From SURF-32 sp964648365 (GTDB taxonomy: Bacteria > Planctomycetota > Phycisphaerae > UBA1845), in NCBI GenBank assembly GCA_964648365.1, contig CAZYLK010000193.1, forward strand, positions 1 through 11,182: a DNA stretch of 11,182 nt, written 5' to 3'. The notes below the pieces were generated by a model. It was not told where the DNA came from, did not search any database, and saw nothing but the letters and a program-made list of their open reading frames with translations. Both the position numbers and the translations under genes were made by a program. Positions within the stretch are counted from its first letter, which is position 1; the number at the start of each line of letters is the position of its first letter. Positions 1 to 7,200 of this stretch are shown here, piece by piece.

Positions 1-641
1 CCATCCACCCGGGGTTTGCCGACAAGCGTGCAGCGGCGACGTGAACGTGAGGGGTGATCGCTTGCGGCTATGTCTCAGTGATGCCAGCAAGTCCATAAGG
101 TACAGTAGCAACGCTGATCCAAAAGGTCAACGTCCGGTAGTTGTTTACACGCCGGTCGCGTTACGCCTTTGTCGGCAGTACGGATGAAGTGCGCTGACTG
201 CGTCCAACCCCCCAAGCCGGAATCCTCCGCGGCGGCCGGGCGTGCCGGCGTCCGTAGTTCGCGCCGGCGTTGAGCGGCGCGTCACCGGTTCGGATTCCTC
301 GACGAGTTGCCGGACTTGCGAGGGCGACTAAGATGGCGGCGACGACGCTCGATGACGGCCAGGTCCCATGCAGTGGGTCTCGGCGGCAACGGGTCAGGCT
401 GGAAACAGAGCAGCCCACCGGTGCGATTCAGGTGCCGTGGATCGCCTGGCCGTCATCCGGCGCCGTCGGACGCGCCTGCCACCGTCGCGGACGGGCGGCG
501 GCGTGCGATCTTTCAACTCCCGCTACTCATCCTTGAAGAGTCCCCCCGGCGGTTGTCGTCGGGCGGCGCAATGCACGGCGGCGGCTGCCCACCGGCGTCG
601 CGGCGGCGTCGACGGCGTAGCTGAGGGTGTAAGCTGCGCGG

Positions 642-740
642 CTGACGCGGATGCCGGCCGCTGACGCCACGCATGGGCTGCGGACACTTCGCATCGGCCG
701 CTGACGGCTCGCCTGGGCCGCTGACGCCTCGCCTGGACCG
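642..740. repeat. Degenerate 20-bp tandem repeat, about five units
   Basis: Units begin at 642, 661, 681, 701 and 721. The first is 19 bases and the others are 20. The last unit reads CTGACGCCTCGCCTGGACCG, and the unit at 701 differs from it at only a few positions. The units at 661 and 681 are more diverged, but they keep the GCAT or GCCT core and the ending GG(C/A)CG or GGCTG. Weak matches in the same 20-base phase continue on both sides (about 621-641 and 741-780). Twenty is not a multiple of three and no credible protein crosses the array, so it is read as non-coding. Confidence 0.65.
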
Positions 741-809
741 CCGAGTCGCGGCCGGGGCGGTTGAGGCGTCTTCCCAGTACTGGCAGCGGGGTCGGGCGCG
801 GTGCTACGG

Positions 810-838
810 TTGCGAGCCGGGGGGCGGTCGGCTAGAGT
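810..838 (+). promoter_or_regulatory. Possible sigma-70-type promoter upstream of the small exported protein
   Basis: TTGCGA at 810-815 and TAGAGT at 833-838 are separated by 17 bases. Each matches four of six consensus positions. Transcription would start near 845 and leave a leader of roughly 170 nt before the ATG at 1015. In DNA this GC-rich, a 17-base-spaced pair containing a TAGAGT box is notable but could be chance. Confidence 0.3.
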
Positions 839-1014
839 GCCGTCGTTGGTCAGGGAGCGCAGCCCACCGGCGCGGGTGGACGGCGCGGCGAGCCCGGGCG
901 ACAGGCCCCGACGAACGGCTCACATCATGGCTCTCGGACCGCCCGGCGTCTCGACGACTCGGGGGCCGGTGCGCGACGCTACGTCGGCGTCCGCAGGACA
1001 CGGAGAAAGCACAC

Positions 1015-1239
1015 ATGAAGCGAAATACCATCCACCGCATGCGGTCGCGGACCGCGAAGATGCTGGTCGCCGGCGCCGTCCTGACGCAGGCGGGCAGTTG
1101 CAATTTCGGCGAAGTCTCTACGTCGGTCACGCTGAGCGGCCAGGAACTGATCATTACGTTGATCCGGTCCGCCATCCTCAGCCCGATCGACGCCTACGTC
1201 ACCAACGCCGTGAACGAGATCTTCGACAACGACGAGTAG
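1015..1239 (+). CDS. Small exported protein, 74 aa, possible lipoprotein, function unknown
   Basis: The 74-residue product begins with a basic stretch (MKRNTIHRMRSRTAK), then a short hydrophobic core (MLVAGAVLTQAG) ending at Cys29. AGSC at 26-29 is a weak lipobox because it lacks the usual Leu at -3, so either a lipoprotein or a plain signal peptide is possible. The mature part is about 45 residues, with a hydrophobic helix-like segment (LIITLIRSAIL, 46-56) and an acidic end (FDNDE). The ATG at 1015 is preceded by GGAGAAAG at 1002-1009, a fair ribosome site. The same frame is open further upstream, but that translation is low-complexity and has no ribosome site. The DUF481 gene follows 93 nt later on the same strand. 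I do not recognise the family. The signal-like N-terminus and ribosome site are seen; a role in the envelope is inferred. Confidence 0.62.
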   Translation: MKRNTIHRMRSRTAKMLVAGAVLTQAGSCNFGEVSTSVTLSGQELIITLIRSAILSPIDAYVTNAVNEIFDNDE

Positions 1240-1271
1240 CCTCTCGCGTCGCGGAGACGTCGTCGGCCGGG

Positions 1272-1293
1272 CCGCCGCACCCCCAAGCGGCGG
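1272..1293 (+). other. Hairpin between the small exported protein and the DUF481 gene
   Basis: CCGCCGC at 1272-1278 pairs perfectly with GCGGCGG at 1287-1293 around an eight-base loop. It lies 32 nt after the small gene's stop and 39 nt before the next ATG. No T-run follows, so it is not a classical intrinsic terminator. It could protect an upstream transcript end or attenuate read-through, or be chance in GC-rich DNA. Confidence 0.35.
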
Positions 1294-1332
1294 ACGGCTG
1301 CGTTCCCATTCCCCGTTCTGGTGAGCATCAAG

Positions 1333-2412
1333 ATGATCCCCTCAACCCATCGGCTCAACGGCTTCCTGTTTTCGCTCTGCGCCGTCCTGGTCTTCTCGCC
1401 GGCGGCACTCGGCGACGTCGTCACTACCACGGACGGCAGCCGGATCGTCGGCAAGATCGTTCAGTGGGCGGACGGCAAGGTCACCGTCGAAACCGCCATC
1501 GCCGGCACGCTCGTCATCGACGCCGCGCTGGTGATGTCGATCGAGACGGACGAACCGGTCAACGTCGAGTTCGATTCGGGCGACAAGCTGGTGGGAACGG
1601 TGCAGCCGGGCGAGGAAGGCCCGGTGATCGACACGGCGCTCGGGCCGATGAACGTCTCGGCGTCGAAGGTCGCGACGGTCTGGCCGGTCGGACAGGAAAG
1701 CCCGAAGGAAATCGCGCTGCGCGCGGAGCTGGAGGCCGAGAAAGAGGCCCTGAAGCCGAAATGGACCGCCACGCTGGAAGCGGGCGCGTTGTTTACGGAG
1801 GGCAACACGGACCGGCTCGAGGCGCGCGGTCGCTTCGACCTGAAACGAACCACGAGCGAGGATCTGCTGCACTTCTTCCTGGCCGCCGACTACGGCGAGC
1901 AGGATGACAACCGTACGGTCAACGAGTATCGCGGCGGCGTGATGTACGAAAACGAGATCACGGACCGCTGGTACTGGTACACACGGCTGCAACTCGAATA
2001 CGACGAGTTCGAGCAGATCGACCTGCGCACGGTCGCCGCGGCCGGCGTCGGTTACTACTGGATCCGCAAGCCTGAGCACGAACTGAAGAATCGGGCGGGC
2101 TTCGGCTATCGCCACGAAGCGTACAACGACGGCACGTCCAACGACGCCGCCGTGATCGACCTGGGCCTGGACTATCGCGTCGACGTGGCGCCGTGGCTGC
2201 AATTCACCCACTCGACGACCTACAGCCCCGACATCCAGGACTTCAAGGACTACCGCCTTGATTGTGACACCGCGCTGGTGTTTCCGTTCCAGAACGACGT
2301 GCTGAAGTTCAAGCTGGGCATGCGCAACGAGTACAACTCGCGTCCGCAGCCCGGCCTGGAACGGCTCGACAACACGTACTACGCGAACCTGGTGCTTGAG
2401 TTGCTGCGCTGA
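1333..2412 (+). CDS. DUF481 family outer-membrane protein with N-terminal Sm-like repeats
   Basis: The 359-aa product has a signal peptide (hydrophobic residues 10-26, likely cut after ALG at 27). Residues 30-70 and 77-117 form two similar beta-rich repeats, each starting with a (D)G/SG-x-x-(I/L)VG pattern (TTDGSRIVGKI, FDSGDKLVGTV) like small Sm/SH3-type barrels. A charged helix (125-142) leads into the DUF481 barrel from about 144, opening KWTATLEAGALFTEGNTD and continuing with alternating aromatic strands (RWYWYTRLQLEYDEF, NRAGFGYRHEAYNDG) to the final strand TYYANLVLELLR. DUF481 proteins, such as E. coli YdiY, are outer-membrane barrels of poorly known function. The start is placed at ATG 1333 because GGTGAG at 1320-1325 lies seven bases before it. 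A GTG at 1321 in the same frame would instead use that motif as its start. An outer-membrane site implies a Gram-negative envelope. Confidence 0.85.
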   Translation: MIPSTHRLNGFLFSLCAVLVFSPAALGDVVTTTDGSRIVGKIVQWADGKVTVETAIAGTLVIDAALVMSIETDEPVNVEFDSGDKLVGTVQPGEEGPVIDTALGPMNVSASKVATVWPVGQESPKEIALRAELEAEKEALKPKWTATLEAGALFTEGNTDRLEARGRFDLKRTTSEDLLHFFLAADYGEQDDNRTVNEYRGGVMYENEITDRWYWYTRLQLEYDEFEQIDLRTVAAAGVGYYWIRKPEHELKNRAGFGYRHEAYNDGTSNDAAVIDLGLDYRVDVAPWLQFTHSTTYSPDIQDFKDYRLDCDTALVFPFQNDVLKFKLGMRNEYNSRPQPGLERLDNTYYANLVLELLR

Positions 2413-2709
2413 CGGCCTCCGCGATATTGCGGTTCTCCTCGTCGCCCGCGGATTCCTCGCCTTGCGCGTGATCGCCGCGCTGGTGCGGACTGTCTTCGGC
2501 GGGACGCGTTGCGGCCAGCGGCCTCACTGACGTCCGCGCGGCGTCAGTTCTGCGGTGCCGGCGGATTCCAATCAGGCGGGCTGAATTGTAACCCGTGATG
2601 TTGTAGGCTTGGCGCTGCCGTCTCGACGGGCGGCGGCGCGCCTCATGCGCCGTTCCGGACACGAGTTCGACATCGCCGCAGCCTCGACCTGCGGCAGGGA
2701 GGGGTGACC
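2413..2709. other. Intergenic region between the DUF481 and DUF6159-like genes
   Basis: No gene is supported in this 297-nt gap. A short imperfect hairpin (CCGCG at 2419-2423 with TGCGG at 2428-2432, including one G-T pair) sits just after the DUF481 stop and is followed by TTCTCCTC. It is a weak terminator candidate at best. A stronger dyad lies at 2526-2548. No convincing -35/-10 pair was found for the following gene. Confidence 0.5.
2526..2548. promoter_or_regulatory. Perfect dyad, possible operator or terminator stem
   Basis: ACTGACG at 2526-2532 is matched by its exact reverse complement CGTCAGT at 2542-2548. The nine bases between include the self-complementary CCGCGCGG. It lies 113 nt after the DUF481 stop and about 160 nt before the next ATG. 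There is no T-run on either side, so a protein-binding site is as likely as a terminator. Confidence 0.3.
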
Positions 2710-3552
2710 ATGTTCGAGCGAATCGCGGCCGGATGGGATCTGGCAAAGCAAAGCTATCGCGTCCTGTGGATGGACAAGGAACTGCTGGTTTTTCCGGCGA
2801 TCTCGGGTGTGTGCTGCCTGGCGGTGCTGGCGAGCTTCGCGGTGCCGCTGTGGGACAGTTCCTACGCTTCAACGGTCACCAGCGGCGACGCGGCGGAACT
2901 GTCGCGTGATCCGTTCGCGTACGTCATCCTGTTCGGTTTCTACTTCGCCAACTACTTCGTGATGACGTTCTTCAATGCGGCGATGGTCGGCTGCGCCGTG
3001 ATCCGCTTCCGCGGCGACGATCCGACGCTGTCGGACGGGTTTGGCGTCGCATTCAGCCGGCTGCCGCAGATCTTTGCCTGGGCGCTGCTGGCCGCGACCG
3101 TCGGAACGATCCTGCGCATCATCGAAGGCCGCTCGAACCGCGTCGGCCAGATCATTTCGGGATTGCTGGGCATGATCTGGAGCGTGGCGACTTATCTTGT
3201 GGTGCCCGTGCTGGTGGTCGAGCGCGTCGGGCCGCTGGCCGCGGTCAAACGGTCGCTGGCGGTGCTGAGCAAGACCTGGGGCGAGTCGCTGGTGTCGAAC
3301 TTCGGCCTGGGCCTGCTGGAGTTTGGCCTCTTCCTGCTGGCGGCGATCCCGGCCGTGATTGGTGCGCTGATCGCGCCGGAGGCGCTGCTGGTCGGCATCG
3401 GCATTTCCGTGATGCTGATGATCGTCCTGGCCCTGGCCTCCACCGCCGCCCGCGCCATCCTGGTCGCGGCGATCTACGAATACGCCGCCGACGGCAAGAC
3501 GCCGCCGCTGTTCGATGAGGGCTCGCTGAGCGGCGCGTTTTCGCCGCGGTGA
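2710..3552 (+). CDS. DUF6159-like polytopic membrane protein
   Basis: The 280-aa product is strongly hydrophobic, with about six membrane segments (roughly 24-46, 69-97, 119-137, 147-171, 199-224 and 226-258). The opening MFERIAAGWDLAKQSYRVLW, the early LLVFPAIS, the central VVPVLVVERVGPLAAVKRS and the late ARAILVAAIYEYA resemble the DUF6159 family, small bacterial and archaeal membrane proteins of unknown function. I recall this by pattern and have not searched. The ATG at 2710 follows GGGAGGGG (2697-2704) at good spacing. The GTG at 2704 in the same frame lies inside that ribosome site and is less likely. The stop is only 16 nt from the end of the opposing nuclease-like gene, so the two transcripts converge with almost no room for a terminator. 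Confidence 0.78.
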   Translation: MFERIAAGWDLAKQSYRVLWMDKELLVFPAISGVCCLAVLASFAVPLWDSSYASTVTSGDAAELSRDPFAYVILFGFYFANYFVMTFFNAAMVGCAVIRFRGDDPTLSDGFGVAFSRLPQIFAWALLAATVGTILRIIEGRSNRVGQIISGLLGMIWSVATYLVVPVLVVERVGPLAAVKRSLAVLSKTWGESLVSNFGLGLLEFGLFLLAAIPAVIGALIAPEALLVGIGISVMLMIVLALASTAARAILVAAIYEYAADGKTPPLFDEGSLSGAFSPR

Positions 3553-3568
3553 CAGGCGCAGTTCCAGG

Positions 3569-4237
3569 TCATGTCGCCATGAAGGAAAGCAAGCTGTGGT
3601 AGACGGCAATAGGACGGCCTACCGCAGGTCGGTCGTGATTTGAAGCGAAAACGAACTCGGGACCGGTCGCGAAGGCATGGGACGCCCAGCACCGAGAGGC
3701 TGACGTTCCGTGCACGCTCACGTTGGCCTGCAGCCCGGCCTGGATCTTCGATGCCCATTGCGCGGGGCTGTCCGACTGGACGTAGCCCAGCATGCCGGCA
3801 GCGTCGTCCTGCCGAGCATACTTGCCGGAGAGAAAACAACCCAGCCCGTCGGGCCCGAGGTACTTGCCCACTGAATTGCCCGGGCCTAACCGCTTCGCCT
3901 CGAACGAGAACCGCTGCCCCGGCCGGGGCGTCGATGACTCCACGCCGATGTCGATCCGGTTGCGCCGTTTGCCCGTGCGAGTTCCGTCCGTGACCGGCGG
4001 ATCGTCGTGAACGCTGAAATGGTCGGCCCAGTCGGGCGCGTCCTCGCGAAGATAGGCGCGCATCGCGCCGGCGAGCACGCCGCTGATTGTGGGTTCGTCG
4101 GAACTGGCGTAATCCGAGGGATTGAGGCGCAAGTAGCCGGCCTGAAGGACGCCGTGGACGCGCTGCAGGAACACCCACCGGTAGTCGGAGGCATTCGCGG
4201 AGGCGCCCGCGTCGCCGGACTGTGCGTCGTCAATCAA
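3569..4237 (-). CDS. Putative PD-(D/E)XK nuclease, partner of the adjacent DNA methyltransferase
   Basis: The 222-aa product carries RIDIGVE (94-100) and, after a short gap, FSFEAKRLG (110-118), giving the D96...E113-A-K115 pattern of the PD-(D/E)XK nuclease fold. An acidic residue in the preceding helix region (E48 or E65) could complete the site. After the core comes YLGPDGLGCFLSGKYARQ (126-143) and then GMLGYVQS (148-155), consistent with further conserved helices. The start is placed at a TTG (4237-4235): GGAGG lies at 4250-4246, exactly eight bases before it, and the resulting MIDDAQ start overlaps the methyltransferase stop by eight bases. No ATG or GTG fits as well. The tight overlap implies translational coupling. 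Nuclease activity is inferred from the motif. A likely role is the cutting part of a restriction-modification system, though a regulatory or non-cutting member of the fold is possible. Confidence 0.68.
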   Translation of the reverse strand: MIDDAQSGDAGASANASDYRWVFLQRVHGVLQAGYLRLNPSDYASSDEPTISGVLAGAMRAYLREDAPDWADHFSVHDDPPVTDGTRTGKRRNRIDIGVESSTPRPGQRFSFEAKRLGPGNSVGKYLGPDGLGCFLSGKYARQDDAAGMLGYVQSDSPAQWASKIQAGLQANVSVHGTSASRCWASHAFATGPEFVFASNHDRPAVGRPIAVYHSLLSFMAT

Positions 4238-7200
4238 GCCCGTTGCCTCCGGAGGCTCCAAGTGTCTTGCCGATGATCTCGGCCGCGTCGCACATGGCCT
4301 GGCTCTCGGTCCAGTGGAATCGCTGCATGGGCTTGAAGATATAGGTACTGGTGCCCTCGAATATCTGTAGATTGCGGTCGAAATAGACCCATTGGGCGCG
4401 CTGTTGGCGCAGGCGCGCCCGTGTCCGCTCCAGTTGCGTGGCGGTCGGTGAGTCCGCTTCAAGCACGGCGATCGGGCGCCTTTTGTCTGCCGGAACGAAA
4501 TCGACGTGGATCATGCCGGTATGCCGGTCATGCAGGACTTCGACGTTGTGCCGTTTCGGCAAGGTGTCGCCGATGAAGTCATCGAGTTCGGATTGGAGGC
4601 GAACCGCGTAGGCCCGCAGGTGATCCACCGTGGGTGGTCCGACGGCGCGTTGCCCCAAGCGCCCATCGGTCAGTTCCAAGCGAACATGAACCAGGTCGTG
4701 GACCAGCACCCGCTCGCGAGGCTTCAGGCCGAGGGCATCGTTGACGAGATCATTGGCGTTCCGTAGCAGCGCGTCTATCGATTCCGCGGAAGTGCCACGA
4801 TCAGATCGGGAAAAAAGCCCGTCCGGGAGAGCGTCACCTGCGGCCAAGGCGGCGAGCGAGGCCGCGACGAGTCGGTCATGCAAAGCGGCCCATTCGGTCA
4901 GCAGTTCATCGCTCAAATCGAGAAACGGCAACGGCACGCCCTTGAGCGCGCCGAGCGTCGACACCTCGCGCTTGACGCCGAGCTGGGGCGATGCGAAGAA
5001 CTGATGATAATACGCAAAGTCAGAGTTCATGTAGACGGTGAACGCCTTGAGCAACCGCTTGTCACCTGACGGGCTGATCACGCCGATCTGACGGGGCGGT
5101 ACAATCAGATAATCTTCGGAGTAAATTGCGAAGTTGCGGGCCGCGCTGACGACGACGTGCGGGGGACGGCACACGTCAAGCCCGAGTGTCTTCCCGCGAC
5201 GAAGGTACACGCTCTGGTTCTCGACAATCGCGGGCTCCGGGAACGCGAAGATGCGACGAAGCCCCTTCATCACGTCTACGTCCAGTGTAGGCTTGCCGGC
5301 GAGCTCGTCACGTCGAGTCAGCCCCGATGCAGGCAAGGAGCGCAGCTCCGGACCCTGCGAACAGGCTAACAGTCCAGACTCAACTGCGTCAACGACGGTT
5401 CGAAAGCGACCGCGCATCCGCTCTATCAGCCGACTGTCGAGATGGCTGCCCCAGGTGGCCAGCTTCCACGGCAGGCCATCTCCACGGGACGCCGACCGCG
5501 CCGGAATCCCGCGCACTTCTGCACCGTTGACCACGAGGCTCCAGCTCTCGGTACGTGTACTCTCCTGAACCGGCCGCGTCGGCTCCTGATTGGCGACCAG
5601 AGGCGAACAGACCGCGATGTACTCGTCGGACGATGGTCCTTCAGCGTCCTTGCCGCGCGGCGTGTAGAACATAGCAGCCGCGGGAACGCGCGAGCGCCCC
5701 GCGAAGAGCACTTCCGCCAGGTTGGCAAAGTTCGCGACCGAATGGACTTGGTTGCGACTAAAGAACGCCGTGCGGAAAGCCCCCGACGGATCTTCGAACA
5801 ACATCATGGCGGGCATGAGCAGCGCGACGTGCCCACCGTCCGCAAGATACCGCGAGACTTCCCAGGCGAAGGCCTGCGCCACCTGGTTGCCGCCGACGGG
5901 CATGTCCTGTTTCTTCGACCGCTGCATCCAGTCCCAGGCGGGCTTGTCGTCGTCGCTGAGCCTGTGGGGATTGAGTTTCTTCCATGGCGGATTGCCTACA
6001 ACCCAGTCGAATCCGTGGCCGCCCAGTCCGGCAAACGCGTCCGGATCGGTGGAGAAAAAATTCTCAGCCAGTACGTTCGAGCCCCGCAGCGTTGGGAGTT
6101 TGAATCGGCTGCCGTTTTCCAGATCCGGTGGGTCGCAATAGTCCAGAAGCGTCAGGATCAGTGACAACTCCGTAACGCTGCACGCTTCCGGGTCGCGGTC
6201 GATGCCGAAGATGCTCCGCGTGAGCAGCGTTCTCAATTCGACGGGCCGGAGCTTCCGCTTCGCCGACGCATGCGCCCTTTCGATCAGCCGGCGGTAGCAC
6301 TGGACAAGAAACGCGCCAGAGCCGCACGAAGGATCAAGAATTCTCGCCTTGTCGGTCAGCGGATGCCGGTCTTCGATCTCCGCCAGCATGAAGTTGACAA
6401 CGGCGATGGGCGTGTAATACGCACCTGCTTCGCGACCGCGGGAGCGAGCGTCGCCCGATGGCGCGTGCAGGAACTGCTCGTAGACGACCGACAGCGTCTC
6501 GATGGGGATGTACGAAAAGTCGTACGCCTTGAAGTCCAGGTGAAGTTGCCAGCCGCCCTCTGATTTCGGTTCGTCGCCGGCGAACGTCGCCGCCACCATG
6601 CGAATATGCTCAGTGTCCGGGGCGCCCTTCCCGCTCAGCCGGAGCGGGAACACGCTGCCGTTGAGCCAGTCGTCAAGACGCTTGACGACTGACCGCAAGC
6701 CGGTCAGGGACGCGTCGCGCCCGAACACGGCTTCGCGCTTGATGGCCCATGCGTCCAACTTTCTCTGCGAGAGGATGTCCCGATCGCGCAAGTAGTGGAG
6801 AAAGACGTACTTGCCGATCAGTGCGTGGGCGGATTCCATCGACAGGCCGTTGGCTTGCAGCCGCTCACCCAGCTCTTCGAGGTTGTCCAGCAGTGTCCAG
6901 TCGACGCGCTTCTCGGGGCGAACGTGTGCGCCCCACTGACGCCAGACCTCGCCGTCGTTGATGGCGTCGGCATGAAAGCCGGCGTCCGCCACGTCGGAGG
7001 CACTGTTGAACGCACGCAGCAGGTTCGCGGCACGCTGCTTCGACCGCGCCTTATAGTCAAACCCGGAGTAGAGTCGGTAGTCCTCCGGGGTGGCCACCAA
7101 CACGAACGGAACGACGTTCTGATTCCAGACGAGGCGGTGAATCTTGTCGGCGGTCTCGCCCGAATCGCATCTGCACACGTACAGCACGGGAATGGGGGGA

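Larger units (their letters stand above)
1..1014. other. Long stretch without a convincing gene
   Basis: Open frames occur on both strands here, but their translations are rich in Arg, Ala, Gly and Pro with no recognisable domain, signal peptide or good ribosome site. This is what very GC-rich non-coding DNA produces. The stretch holds a 20-bp degenerate tandem repeat near 642-740, three copies of a GC(A/T)GCCCACCGG motif, and one promoter-like pair near 810-838. Positions 2-187 stay open to the left edge in one plus frame, but the translation does not resemble any protein I recognise, so I do not call a partial gene there. Confidence 0.6.

Noticed and set aside
642..740. CRISPR array
   Set aside because: The 20-base units abut with no unique spacers and no cas genes are present, so it is a tandem repeat.
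801..1907. Long plus-strand open frame of 368 codons
   Set aside because: It overlaps the small exported protein and the DUF481 gene in another frame. Its translation is Arg/Gly-rich with no domain, so it is a shadow of GC-rich coding DNA.
1342..2211. Minus-strand open frame of 289 codons
   Set aside because: It is antisense to the DUF481 barrel, and its residue pattern mirrors the sense codons.
3553..3568. Bidirectional terminator between the converging genes
   Set aside because: Only 16 bases separate the stops, and I found no stem with a T-run there.
4238..4462. Longer version of the nuclease-like protein starting at 4462
   Set aside because: The extra N-terminal residues lie inside the methyltransferase, are Arg/Pro/Ser-rich shadow sequence and have no ribosome site comparable to the one before the TTG at 4237.
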